From: Embleya sp049739465
GTDB taxonomy: Bacteria; Actinomycetota; Actinomycetes; Streptomycetales; Streptomycetaceae
Assembly (NCBI RefSeq): GCF_049739465.1
Contig: NZ_JBMHHY010000019.1
Location: 124,001 to 188,000, forward strand
Reading direction: 5' to 3'
Length of the DNA: 64,000 bases
The position numbers and the translations under genes were made by a program. Shown piece by piece: positions 27,661 through 36,795 of the stretch. Numbering within the stretch: the first letter of the stretch is position 1; each line of letters begins with the position of its first letter. Under the pieces are notes generated by a model, which saw only the letters and a program-made list of their open reading frames with translations, searched no databases and was not told where the DNA came from.

Positions 27661-28991
27661 GACGACAAGCTCCCGTCGAGCCGCTCCATCCGGCGCCCCG
27701 CGGTGAGCAGGAAGGCCAGTCCGGCGGCCATGATGATTGCGATGGTGAGTAGTGCGTAGGTGAAACTGCCGGTCCAGGTGGCGATGTAGCCGGTGAGGTA
27801 GGGGCCGACGAAGCCGCTGATGTTGCTGACGGAATTGATCAGCGCGATTCCGGAGACGGCCGCGGCGCCGGTCAGGCCGGTCGCCGGTATCCGCCAGAAC
27901 TGGGGCATCGCGGTGATGATCCCGGCGACGCTCAGACAGACGGCGAGGACGAACAGCGTGCCGCTGCCGGCGAACGTCGCCAGGAGCAGGCCCACCACAC
28001 CGACGACCAGCGGCACCGCGGTGGCGGTGACCGCGGTGGTGCGGGCGGCGAAGCGGGCCCAGGCGAGCATGGCGAGCACGGCCACCGCGTACGGGATGGC
28101 GGACAGCAGCACGCTTCTGACATCGCCGGCATGCCCGGGGTTGTCCGAGATGGATTCGATCATGGTGGGAAGGAAGAATGCCAGTGGATAGAGCCCGAAC
28201 GCGATCGCGAACCACGACACGGCCATCGCCCATACCCGACCGCTGCGCAGCACCTCGCGCATTCCGGTGAGCGCGCCGTGGGCGCGCTGTTCGGCGGCCT
28301 CGGCGGCGAGGGCGTGCTCGATGGCCTGCTTTTCCTCGTCGTCCAGCCAGTTCGCGTCGCGGGGGCGGTCGGGCAGGAAGGCGAAGATCACGATGCCGAC
28401 GAGGAGCGTGAGCCCGCCCTCGACGAGGAACAGCGCCCGCCAGCCGGGGATGCCGAGCCATCTCTCGCCCTGCGCGAGCAGTGCGGCGGCCAGGGGCGAT
28501 CCGACGACCGAGGACACCGGGATCATCAGCATGAAGCTCGACAGTGCCCAGGAACGTTGCCGGCGGGGGAACCAGAAGGTGAGGTAGAGCAGGATCCCGG
28601 CGGCCAGGCCGGCTTCGGCGAAGCCGAGCAGGATCCGCGCGATGAACAGCGTGGCCGCCGAGTTCACGGCCGCGGTCGCGGCGGTGACCAGTCCCCAGGT
28701 GACCATGATCCGGGTGATCCAGATCCGCGCGCCGAACCGGGTCAGCATGAGGTTGCTCGGTACTTCGACGAGCACGTAGCCGATGAAGAACAATCCTGCG
28801 GCGAAGCCGAGTTGGGTGTGGCTCAGGTGCAGGTCGCGGGACATGGGGGCGGCGATGTAACCGATGTTGGCGCGGTCGATATAGCTCGCCACGTACGCGA
28901 GGCCGACCAGTGGAATGATCCGCATGCCGACCTTGCGCCAGGTGCGGGGCGCGACGGTGGTGTCCGGGGTGGTTGCGACGGTCGAGCTCAT
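27657..28991 (-). CDS. MFS transporter, anion:cation symporter (ACS) family
   Basis: A 444-residue inner-membrane importer with 12 predicted helices. SYIDRANIGYIAAPMSRDL in TM1 and the following loop, and FIGYVLVEVPSNLMLTRFGARIWITRIMVTWG, are typical of ACS permeases that bring in organic anions such as phthalates, tartrate, glucarate or allantoate. It lies in the middle of the operon, 77 bp after hyuB and overlapping the isochorismatase-like gene, so it most likely imports the substrate of the pathway. The start ATG 28991 is the first Met of a normal N-terminus. Confidence 0.92.
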   Translation of the reverse strand: MSSTVATTPDTTVAPRTWRKVGMRIIPLVGLAYVASYIDRANIGYIAAPMSRDLHLSHTQLGFAAGLFFIGYVLVEVPSNLMLTRFGARIWITRIMVTWGLVTAATAAVNSAATLFIARILLGFAEAGLAAGILLYLTFWFPRRQRSWALSSFMLMIPVSSVVGSPLAAALLAQGERWLGIPGWRALFLVEGGLTLLVGIVIFAFLPDRPRDANWLDDEEKQAIEHALAAEAAEQRAHGALTGMREVLRSGRVWAMAVSWFAIAFGLYPLAFFLPTMIESISDNPGHAGDVRSVLLSAIPYAVAVLAMLAWARFAARTTAVTATAVPLVVGVVGLLLATFAGSGTLFVLAVCLSVAGIITAMPQFWRIPATGLTGAAAVSGIALINSVSNISGFVGPYLTGYIATWTGSFTYALLTIAIIMAAGLAFLLTAGRRMERLDGSLSS

Positions 28992-29068
28992 CGGCAGTCC
29001 AATCGGTCAGTGGTGCGGTGGGAATCTCCGTGCTGTCGGGGGTGTGGGCTCGCGTTTCTCGTCCGGCT

Positions 29069-30784
29069 TCAGGGCGCCTGGCCGCGCAGTGCGGCGGTGG
29101 CGCTCGCGTCGATCAGTTGCTCGTCGGTGATCACGACGCCGTAGTCCCGTTCGGCTCCTGCGCGGGTGACCTTGCCGTCGCGGACGTCTTCGAGGACACG
29201 TTCCGCGGCGCGTTCGAAGGGGCTGCCGTGCCCTCCCCCGCCGGCGGTGACGTGGCGGTGCCGGGTTCCGGCGGTCATCACGAAGTGCGGTTTGGAGTCC
29301 AGGACGCGCTCGTCGGGTGTGCCGGGGTCGAGCACGTTGAGCGAGGGTGTTCCCGGTGCGCCGCCGGCCAGTCCGTAGGGCAGGAACTTGCGCCGGTCGG
29401 ACCTGATCTGCACGGTGGCCTCGGGCGCCAGGAGCGTCATGTCCCGGAAGGTCGCCAGGCCGCCGCGCCAGCGGCCCGCGCCGCCGCTGTCGGGGAGGTA
29501 GCCGTAGCCGTCGATGCGCAGGTGGCCGGACCGTTCCAGTTCCTCGACGGGGGTGTTGGTCAGGTTGGCGCCCAGCGAGCTGATCCCGTCCACGCCGTCG
29601 CGGTCGGGGCGGGCGCCCCACGCTCCGGCCAACGGGTCCCACAGCACCACGGATTCGCCGTCCGCCGCGACGACGCCGATCGCGATCCCGTCGGGTCCGC
29701 CCTCGCCGGCGGCGGGCACGCGGGTGGGGAACACCGGGGCGAGCGCGCCGAGGACCGCGTCGATGATCCGGAAGCCCACCAGGCCGCGGGCGCCGCGGGC
29801 GGAGGGACGCCGCCCGTTCAGGATGGAGGCTTCCGGGATGACGAACGTGAACGGCCGGTAGAAGCCGCTGTTGGCGGGGATGTCCGCGGCGAGGACACCC
29901 TGGAGGGCGGCGTAGGAGGCGGATCGGGTGAACGAGGCCGTCGCGTTGAGCGCGGAGGCGACCTGCGGTGCGGAGCCGGTGAAGTCGAGTTCGATGCCGG
30001 CCTTCGACAAGGTGGCCCCGACCCGGATCGGGATGGGTCCGGTGCCGAGGCCGTCGTCGTCGATGTGGTCGGTGAATTCGTAAGTGCCCGGGACGGCTTC
30101 GGCCAGCGCGTTGCGCAGCAGCGTCTCCGAGTAGTCGAGCAACTCGTCGACGAGGGCGGCGAGGCCGTCGGCGCCGTGCCGTGCGGCGAGTTCGCGCAGA
30201 CCTTCGGCCCCGGTGTGGCAGGCCGCCAGCTGGGATTCGAGGTCACCGCGCAGCAGTTCGGGTTCGCGGACGTTGCGCAGGATCAACTGCAGGAAGGTCT
30301 CGTTCACGACGCCGGCCTCGACCAGGCGCGACGGCGGGATCTGTACACCTTCGGCGAAGATGCTCGTCGACTGCACGGCCATGGAGCCGGCCGCCCAGCC
30401 GCCGACGTCGGTGTGGTTGACGACCGTGACCGCGAACCCCAGGAGCACGTCCCCGGTGAACACCGGGGCGACGGCGAAGATGTCCGGCAGGTGCATGCCG
30501 CCCCGGGACGGGTCGTTGAGCAGGTAGATGTCGCCCGGCCGGATGCCGTCGCCGAACTCGGCCAGGATCTCTTCCATCGCGTCCGGGATGGATCCCAGGT
30601 GCACGGGCAGGGTGTTGGCCTGGGCGATCACCCTGCCGTGCGCGTCGCACAGGGCGGCGGAGAAGTCCATGCTGGACGCGACGAGCTGTGAGTGCGCCGT
30701 GCGCAGGATGGTGATCGCCATCTCGTCGGCGAGCCCGGTCACCGCGTTGCGGAAGACCTCGAACGTCACGGCGTCGCGGATCAT
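29069..30784 (-). CDS. hyuB: hydantoinase/oxoprolinase subunit B
   Basis: The 571-residue HyuB-type subunit of an ATP-dependent cyclic amide hydrolase (families include 5-oxoprolinase, N-methylhydantoinase, caprolactamase and acetophenone/acetone carboxylases). Landmarks are an N-terminal region with MAITILRTAHSQL and SMDFSAALCD, IRPGDIYLLNDPSRGGMHLPD, and GAGRWRGGLATFRDM near the C-terminus. The start overlaps hyuA by ATGA, as expected for a stoichiometric complex. The subunit B site carries out the hydrolysis after subunit A phosphorylates the substrate (family knowledge). Confidence 0.93.
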   Translation of the reverse strand: MIRDAVTFEVFRNAVTGLADEMAITILRTAHSQLVASSMDFSAALCDAHGRVIAQANTLPVHLGSIPDAMEEILAEFGDGIRPGDIYLLNDPSRGGMHLPDIFAVAPVFTGDVLLGFAVTVVNHTDVGGWAAGSMAVQSTSIFAEGVQIPPSRLVEAGVVNETFLQLILRNVREPELLRGDLESQLAACHTGAEGLRELAARHGADGLAALVDELLDYSETLLRNALAEAVPGTYEFTDHIDDDGLGTGPIPIRVGATLSKAGIELDFTGSAPQVASALNATASFTRSASYAALQGVLAADIPANSGFYRPFTFVIPEASILNGRRPSARGARGLVGFRIIDAVLGALAPVFPTRVPAAGEGGPDGIAIGVVAADGESVVLWDPLAGAWGARPDRDGVDGISSLGANLTNTPVEELERSGHLRIDGYGYLPDSGGAGRWRGGLATFRDMTLLAPEATVQIRSDRRKFLPYGLAGGAPGTPSLNVLDPGTPDERVLDSKPHFVMTAGTRHRHVTAGGGGHGSPFERAAERVLEDVRDGKVTRAGAERDYGVVITDEQLIDASATAALRGQAP

Positions 30785-32859
30785 TCGGCACTCCAGGTGA
30801 TGACGATGTTGTTGAAGTGGTCGCGGTGCACCCGCGCGCCGGGTGGGACGAGCGTGGTGGCGTCCATGTCCTCGATGATCATCGGTCCGTCGACGGGCTC
30901 GGTGCCGAGGGCGGAGCGTCCGATGACGGGGGTGGGCACGGTCTCGGCGAACCGGCAGGTACGGGTGCCGGCCGGGCGTTCCGCGACCGCGGGCAGGCTC
31001 AGCACGTCCGCGATGGACACCGGGGTGCGGACCCGGCCGCGTACGCGCAGGTTGACCAGCTCCACCAGCTCGTCGGTGCCGGCCCGGCCGTAGGTGCGTT
31101 CGTGCTCGGCGTGGAATCGGGCGCGCACCTCGGCGAGCAGGTCGTCGGTGAGGTCGCCGTCGGGCACCGGTATGCGCAGTTCGAATCGTTGGCCGCGGTA
31201 GCGCATGTCGAGCAGCCGGTCCACGACGGCGTCCGCCCCCAGCTGCGCGCGCACCGTCGCGGCGAGTCGGGCGAACTCCGCGTCGAGCCCGCTCACCTCG
31301 GCGAACTCGGGCCGGTAGGGGGCGAGTTCGTGGCGTTCGGTGTCGGCGACGAGCAGGCCCAGGCTGCTGAACAGGCCCGGGTACACCGGCACGATCACGG
31401 TGGAGATGCCGAGCTCGCGGGCCAGCGCGGCGGCGTAGAGCGGACCGGCGCCGCCGAAGGCGACCATGGTGGCCCGGCGCGGGTCCCGGCCGCGTTCGCT
31501 GGTCACCGCCTTGACCGCGGTCGTCATGTTCGAGACCGCCACCTGGTACGCGCCGCGCGCGACGTCCGGCACCTCACCACCGAGTCGCTCGGCGACCGAC
31601 GACAGCGTCTTCGCGGCCAACTCGGGGTGGATCGGCACACTGCCGCCGGCGAGGGCCTGCGGGCTGAGGTATCCGAGCGTCACGTTGGCGTCGGTCAGGG
31701 TCGGCAGCTCACCACCGAGGCCGTAGCAGGCCGGGCCGGGTAGCGACCCGGCGCTGGCCGGCCCCACATGCAGGGCGCCCGCCGCGTCGACGGAGATGAT
31801 GCTGCCGCCGCCGGAGCCGACCTCGGCGATGTCGATCGAGGGTGCCCGCACCGGATACCCGGCGCCGGAGGCGAGGCCGCGGGCGACATTCATCCCGCCG
31901 CCGACCTCGTAGTCGGCCGAGACGAACGGCTCGCCGTGCTCGATCAGGGACGCCTTGGCCGTGGTCCCGCCCATGTCGAACGCGACCACGTTGGACAGGC
32001 CGATCAGCTGCGCGAGCTTTTGCACGGCGGTGACGCCGGCGGCCGGACCGGACTCGATGATCTGCACCGGCCGCATCGCGACCGAGGCCGCGTCCAGCAG
32101 TCCCCCGCTGGATTGCATGACCAGCAGCGGCGCACTGACCCGCACGGCCCGCAACTCCGCCGCCAGGCGGGTGAGGTAGCCGTGCACGGCCGGGCCGACG
32201 TAGGCGTTGACCGTCGCGGTGCTCGTGCGCTCGAACTCGTGCGGCAGCGCGGAGACGTCGACCGACGCGGTGACGTAGACCCCGGGCAGCTCGGCGCGCA
32301 GCAGGTCGGCGACGCGCCGCTCCTCGTCGGGGCGGACGTAGGAGTTGATCAGGCACACGGCCACCGCGCGGATGTCGTCCGCGCGCAGCCGCGTGGCCAG
32401 CGTGCGGATCTCGTCGTCGGCGGCCGGCGGTGCCAGGCGTCCGTCGGCGGTGATCCGCTGGTCGAGTTCGTAGCGATGCCGACGTCGGGCCAGCGGCTCG
32501 GGCTTGGACCAGGACAGGTCGTAGAGCACCGGCCGGCGCAGCCGCCCGAGTTCGAGCACGTCGCGGAAGCCGCGGGTGGTGACCACCGCGGTGCGTACGC
32601 CGCTCATCGCCAGGATCGTGTTGGTGGCCACGGTCGTGCCGTGCAGCATCGCGGTCACGGCTTCCGGCCGGGCCCCGACCGAGGACAGCAGGTCGGTGGT
32701 CGCCGCCACCACGCCCGCGCCGTAGTCGGGCGGGGTGGACAGGACCTTCATCGGGACGACTTCGCCGGCCGGGCCCAGCGCGATGACGTCGGTGAAGGTA
32801 CCGCCGATGTCGGCGCCGACTCGCCAGCCGGCCGGTCGAGGATCGTGACGGGGAGCCAC
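30781..32859 (-). CDS. hyuA: hydantoinase/oxoprolinase subunit A
   Basis: The 692-residue ATP-binding subunit. GWRVGADIGGTFTDV at the N-terminus is the actin-fold phosphate loop. It is followed by HGTTVATNTILA, MQSSGGLLDAAS, VVAFDMGGTTAKASLIEHG (second phosphate-binding turn) and VAFGGAGPLYAAALAREL. With hyuB it should activate and open a lactam, imide or hydantoin ring. Start GTG 32859 has AAGGAGAT 7 nt upstream, the best ribosome binding site of the operon, and it is the first gene. Candidate substrates are N-methylhydantoin, 5-oxoproline, pyrrolidinone or a related ring; sequence alone does not decide. Confidence 0.93.
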   Translation of the reverse strand: MAPRHDPRPAGWRVGADIGGTFTDVIALGPAGEVVPMKVLSTPPDYGAGVVAATTDLLSSVGARPEAVTAMLHGTTVATNTILAMSGVRTAVVTTRGFRDVLELGRLRRPVLYDLSWSKPEPLARRRHRYELDQRITADGRLAPPAADDEIRTLATRLRADDIRAVAVCLINSYVRPDEERRVADLLRAELPGVYVTASVDVSALPHEFERTSTATVNAYVGPAVHGYLTRLAAELRAVRVSAPLLVMQSSGGLLDAASVAMRPVQIIESGPAAGVTAVQKLAQLIGLSNVVAFDMGGTTAKASLIEHGEPFVSADYEVGGGMNVARGLASGAGYPVRAPSIDIAEVGSGGGSIISVDAAGALHVGPASAGSLPGPACYGLGGELPTLTDANVTLGYLSPQALAGGSVPIHPELAAKTLSSVAERLGGEVPDVARGAYQVAVSNMTTAVKAVTSERGRDPRRATMVAFGGAGPLYAAALARELGISTVIVPVYPGLFSSLGLLVADTERHELAPYRPEFAEVSGLDAEFARLAATVRAQLGADAVVDRLLDMRYRGQRFELRIPVPDGDLTDDLLAEVRARFHAEHERTYGRAGTDELVELVNLRVRGRVRTPVSIADVLSLPAVAERPAGTRTCRFAETVPTPVIGRSALGTEPVDGPMIIEDMDATTLVPPGARVHRDHFNNIVITWSAE

Positions 32860-33192
32860 TGGGATCTCCTTCGGTGAACCGGGAATTGGGATGACAGTAA
32901 TAGCTCATTAAGATATCAACAAGCCTCCAGTGAAGTTTTCTGTTGGCATGCGTGACGTGGGACAGACACCCGTGTGGTGCGCGTGACCAGCCGTGTCCGT
33001 AAGCAACGAGCGAGTCACGCGCCCTTGCCGAGTCGGCGCCCGGCCACACCGCCGGTACATCGGATTTCTCCGGGACGACGACGTGCCGTCCGTGGCCGTG
33101 AACCCATCCCGCCGATCGTCCGTGTAGATGACGGAAGGCATCCAGGGCTCCGTCCACCGGCGGGCCCTTCCGGAATCAGGAGGCGATCGACG
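32860..33192. other. divergent intergenic region, hyuA operon promoter
   Basis: The 60 bp next to hyuA (32885-32945) are strikingly AT-rich for this genome and should hold the operon promoter; a partly palindromic word TTAAGATATCAA lies in it. The rest is GC-rich without a recognisable gene up to the next ribosome binding site. Confidence 0.45.
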
Positions 33193-33492
33193 ATGACGTC
33201 AAGTTCCACGAGGCTGACCCGAGGCGGACTGTTCGTGGCCGGCCTGGCCGCCGCCCTGTTGTCCGCCGCCGCACCGGCGATGGCGAGCGGAACGACGCTG
33301 TACTGCGGCGCGGGCATGGGCTCGACGGCCGACATCGCGCTCCGGGCCGCGATCGACGACGCCCAGGGCACGGCCCACACCGACGGCCGCTACTCCTGCA
33401 CGCCGGCCGCGGCACCACAGATCTCCGAGGTCTTCGACGACCCGTACCGCGGCCACGTCTTCTACGCGAGCGTGACCATGAACTGCAGCTAG
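33193..33492 (+). CDS. small secreted protein of unknown function
   Basis: A 99-residue protein. The signal peptide MTSSSTRLTRGGLFVAGLAAALLS is cut near AMA-SG. The mature part of about 65 residues has three Cys (LYCGAG, YSCTP, MNCS). AGGAGG about 9 nt before ATG 33193 fixes the start. No known domain is visible. It stands alone, with a small hairpin (AGTGCC/GGCACT) overlapping the stop codon. Confidence 0.75.
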   Translation: MTSSSTRLTRGGLFVAGLAAALLSAAAPAMASGTTLYCGAGMGSTADIALRAAIDDAQGTAHTDGRYSCTPAAAPQISEVFDDPYRGHVFYASVTMNCS

Positions 33493-33493
33493 T

Positions 33494-33798
33494 GCCGGGC
33501 GCGGCACTGGGTTCTGCCCTTCGAAGTCCCAGCGGGCAAAGCCGTCCGGGTCGAGTTGTTCGGCGGTGAAGGCGCTCTCGGGGACCGTCGGCACACAACG
33601 CGGCATCGTACGGATCACGAGCCGTCCATACCGCCGCCGCACATCCAGGGTGGCCGGCCACCGCCTGGTCGTCGTGGCCACACCCCTGCGCTCACGCGCG
33701 AAGCCGTCGTCGTCCACCTCCACGTCGATCGGGCCCGGAGCCGGCAAGCCGAAAACGCGCAACGAGATTGTCTTGAACGTCGGTTGGCGCCCTGAAAG
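33494..33798 (-). pseudogene. possible gene remnant
   Basis: On the minus strand this stretch reads as a plausible small soluble protein (RVFGLPAPGPIDVEVDDDGFA and later RRRYGRLVIRTMP), unlike the Arg/Pro-rich gibberish of typical shadow frames. It has no good start codon or ribosome binding site and no clear end, running into the antisense of the secreted gene. It may be the remains of a gene; I could not identify a family. The rest of 33799-34117 holds nothing recognisable. Confidence 0.25.
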
Positions 33799-34117
33799 CC
33801 TGAGTCGGGAAGCGCGGCGGCGCGGCCGGTGATCGTGCCGGGGGCGATCGTCGTCGACCGGCGAGCCCACCAGGGGGAGCGGGATGACCTTGCCGGCCTG
33901 AGGCCGTATCCCAGGCCTCACCACCGAGATCCCGTCCCGTCCCAGGTTCCGCTGTTCCGGTCTCCTCCCGTCGGCGGCCCGCAATGATCCCGTGCGGCGC
34001 GCGCGGTAGGAGCCGGGCGCCAGGTGGGAGAGGCTGACCTCGATCGAGCAAACCGCGATCCGCAGCGCCGACTTGGTGAGCCGCCACACCCACCCGAATA
34101 CATCAAAAGGGGAATCG

Positions 34118-35068
34118 ATGTTACTTCGGATCAACGTCATCAGGCATGCCGCAGCGGTCGCGGCCGCCCTGCTGCTGGGCGCCGGGCTCACCCCGACCGC
34201 CTCCGCCGCAGCACCGGCCGCAGGCAATCCGGCCGCAGACCGGCTCGGCGCCTACTGGAGCGCGGCCCGAATGGCGGCCGCGCTGCCCGGCGGTACCGAA
34301 CGCGGCGCACCGAGCGCCGTGGACGGGCCCCGACCCGGCGAGTGGATCCCGCCGAGTCGGAGCTTCGACGGCATCCCGCAGGCGGGGACGTTCTTCTGGA
34401 CCGACGCCAACGGCACCGGCCGCACCTGCAGCGGTTCCGTGGTGCGCAGCCCCGGCCACGACCTGGTACTGAGCGCGGGGCACTGTCTCAAGGGATACTC
34501 CGGCTCCTCCCCCAAACGGCATCTGGGGTTCGTTCCCCGATACCACGACGGGCTCAAGCCGTTCGGCATCTTCCCGATCAAGAACAACGGCGTCTATGTC
34601 GCGCAGGAGTACTACGACCTGGGTACACACGCGGGGGCCGCGTACGACTTCGGGTTCGCGGTGACCGAGCCCAACGGGGACGGCAGGCGCCTGGAGGACG
34701 TGACGGGCGGGGTGCAACTGCTCAGCGACACCGGGTACTTCCACGTTCCGGTACGGATGATCGGATATCCGGGCGGTGCGCCGAAACCGCTGGAGTGTTG
34801 GAGCTGGACCACCAGGTGGGCCGGCGACGATCCTGCCGAGCCGGGCACCTTCCCACGCATCGCGTGTGACGGCTTCGTGGGCGGGACCAGTGGCGGACCC
34901 ATGCTGGTGCCGTGGCCGGGCGGCTGGGCGGTGGTCGGGGTGATCGGCGGCTACCACACTGGCGGCAACACCCCCCAGGTGTCCTACAGCGCCTACTTCG
35001 GCACCGCCACCCGGGCCCTGTACCGCGCAGCGATCACCGGCGCACCACCCGCGGGCCCGGCCTCCTGA
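34118..35068 (+). CDS. secreted trypsin-fold (V8-like) serine protease
   Basis: A 316-residue exported chymotrypsin-fold endopeptidase. The signal peptide (LLRINVIRHAAAVAAALLLGAG) is cut near ASA-AA. An 80-residue propeptide-like segment follows, and then the catalytic triad: His in VLSAGHCLKG, Asp in AAYDFGFAV and Ser in FVGGTSGGPML. The arrangement resembles V8/glutamyl endopeptidases (S1B) rather than streptogrisins. ATG 34118 is 5 nt after AGGGGA, and the extra upstream codons in the frame are not needed. It is transcribed alone, 218 bp before the ACP unit. Confidence 0.9.
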   Translation: MLLRINVIRHAAAVAAALLLGAGLTPTASAAAPAAGNPAADRLGAYWSAARMAAALPGGTERGAPSAVDGPRPGEWIPPSRSFDGIPQAGTFFWTDANGTGRTCSGSVVRSPGHDLVLSAGHCLKGYSGSSPKRHLGFVPRYHDGLKPFGIFPIKNNGVYVAQEYYDLGTHAGAAYDFGFAVTEPNGDGRRLEDVTGGVQLLSDTGYFHVPVRMIGYPGGAPKPLECWSWTTRWAGDDPAEPGTFPRIACDGFVGGTSGGPMLVPWPGGWAVVGVIGGYHTGGNTPQVSYSAYFGTATRALYRAAITGAPPAGPAS

Positions 35069-35178
35069 GTCCGGACTCGACATCTGTGCGGCGGCCGGCC
35101 ACCGGGCAACCCGTCGACTTCGCCACTGGGAAACGTCGCAGCAAACCCATCATCACATTGTGTTACTATTCGATTACT

Positions 35179-35216
35179 GTCAGCTTCCATCCTGTGAGTC
35201 AGCTTCCATCCTGTGA
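35179..35216. repeat. 19-bp perfect tandem duplication in ACP promoter region
   Basis: Two identical 19-bp units beginning GTCAGCTTCCATCC (35179-35197, 35198-35216). They lie just after an AT-rich stretch (35140-35178) that probably contains the promoter of the ACP/KS/acyltransferase unit. Confidence 0.85.
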
Positions 35217-35286
35217 GTTGGGCCGACGCTCTCGTCCAACGCCTCACTCGGCTGCCGCCCCGACCACATCGAGGTGTTGGGAACGT

Positions 35287-35541
35287 ATGAGTACAAGCAG
35301 GGAAACGATGTTCGCGGAACTGCGGGACGTCCTGGTCGAGAAATTGAGGATCCCGCCCGAGGAGATCACACCGGCGGTCTCGGGTCTGCATCTGGGCCTG
35401 GACTCGTTGGCCGTCGTGGAGTTGTCGACGGCCCTGCACAAGCGCTGCGGCGTCCGCGTACCGGCCCAGGACCTGTTCGCCGCCACGAACCTGATGGACA
35501 TCGTCGACCTGTTGCAGGCACGGACGGCAGCGACCCGATGA
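35287..35541 (+). CDS. acyl carrier protein
   Basis: An 84-residue stand-alone carrier protein. The attachment Ser is in HLGLDSLAVVEL near residue 40, preceded by a helix MFAELRDVLVEKLRIPPEEI and followed by the usual third and fourth helices. It must be converted to the holo form by a phosphopantetheinyl transferase. ATG 35287 gives the correct N-terminus. Its stop overlaps the ketosynthase start (ATGA), showing translational coupling. It is acidic but less so than the fatty-acid AcpP, consistent with a dedicated pathway. Confidence 0.92.
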   Translation: MSTSRETMFAELRDVLVEKLRIPPEEITPAVSGLHLGLDSLAVVELSTALHKRCGVRVPAQDLFAATNLMDIVDLLQARTAATR

Positions 35542-36761
35542 GGGGTTCCGGCAACGTCGCCGTGACGGGAATCGGCCTGGTCACACCGGCCGGGATCGGC
35601 GTGGGAACCAACTGGGACACCGTGTGCGCCGGCCGCGGCACCGGTGCCCTCGACCCGGCGCTGGACACGCTGCCCGTGCGGATCTCGTGTCGCGTGCCGG
35701 ACTTCGACGCGAAGGCCCTGCTCGGCGGCCCTGCGGCCCATCGACTCGACCGCGCGACCCAGTTCGCGCTGATCGCCGCACGCGAGGCCCTCGCCGACGC
35801 CGAACTGACACCCCATGCCTGGGCGGGCGCCCGCGTGGGCGTGGTGATCGGAACGGGCCACGGCGGCTGCGGAAGTCTGGAACGCGAACACCGGGTCCTC
35901 CTCGAGGACGGACCCGACAAGGTCTCGCCCTTCCTGCACCCCCGGCAACTGCCGAACATGGCGGCCGGCGCCATCGCGACGGACTGCGGCGCGCGGGGAC
36001 CCAACCTCGCCGTTGCCACCGCCTGCGCATCGGGTGCCACCGCCATCGGAACCGCCCGCGACCTCCTGCTCCTTGGCCGCTGCGACGTGGTCATCGCCGG
36101 GGCCTGCGAAGCTCCCATCACGCCCCTGACCATCGCGGGATTCGCGCGCCTGGGCGCACTGTCCAGCCGGTCCTGCGCCCCGGAACACGCGTCGAGCCCG
36201 TTCGACGTCGACCGGGACGGGTTCGTCGCCGCAGAGGGGGCAGCGGTCCTGGTCCTGGAGCGCACCGGGCACGCCGCAGCCCGCGGCGCCCGGGTCCGCG
36301 CCCACGTGGCGGGATACGGCGCCAGCGCCGACGCCCACCATCCCACCGCACCCCACCCCCAGGGCCGCGGACTGGCGGCGGCGATCCGCGACGCCCTGCG
36401 CGACGCCGACGCGAGCCCCTCGGACGTCTCCCACGTCAACGCCCACGGCACCGCAACCCCCGCCAACGACCGCATCGAGGCCGCCGTCGTGGCCCGCGCC
36501 TACCCCAACGGGCCGATCGTGACCTCGACCAAGGGGGTGACCGGCCACCTGCTCGGCGCCGCCGGCGCCGTCGAGGCCGTCTACACGGTCCTGGCCGTCC
36601 AACACGCACTCGTGCCGCCCACGGCCAATCTGACCCGGCTCGACCCCCACGTGCAGGCACACATCGCCACACGCTGCGTCTCCACCAAGATCTCCCTCGC
36701 CACGACTCACTCGATGGGCTTCGGTGGACAAAACGCCGTGCTCGTCATCACCACCCCCTGA
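35538..36761 (+). CDS. beta-ketoacyl-ACP synthase (FabF/type II KS-like)
   Basis: A 407-residue thiolase-fold condensing enzyme. All three catalytic residues are present: Cys in AVATACASGATAIG near 163, His in VNAHGTATPANDRIE near 301, and Lys-His in TKGVTGHLLGAAGAVEA near 335. It is therefore an active KAS rather than a chain-length factor. It should elongate an acyl chain on the neighbouring ACP with malonyl units. No ketoreductase, dehydratase or acyltransferase for malonyl loading is present nearby, so these would come from the host fatty acid system. First Met at 35538 overlaps the ACP stop. Confidence 0.92.
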   Translation: MRGSGNVAVTGIGLVTPAGIGVGTNWDTVCAGRGTGALDPALDTLPVRISCRVPDFDAKALLGGPAAHRLDRATQFALIAAREALADAELTPHAWAGARVGVVIGTGHGGCGSLEREHRVLLEDGPDKVSPFLHPRQLPNMAAGAIATDCGARGPNLAVATACASGATAIGTARDLLLLGRCDVVIAGACEAPITPLTIAGFARLGALSSRSCAPEHASSPFDVDRDGFVAAEGAAVLVLERTGHAAARGARVRAHVAGYGASADAHHPTAPHPQGRGLAAAIRDALRDADASPSDVSHVNAHGTATPANDRIEAAVVARAYPNGPIVTSTKGVTGHLLGAAGAVEAVYTVLAVQHALVPPTANLTRLDPHVQAHIATRCVSTKISLATTHSMGFGGQNAVLVITTP

Positions 36762-36795
36762 ACGCCCACACCCCCGCGCTCACCCCTGGGACACC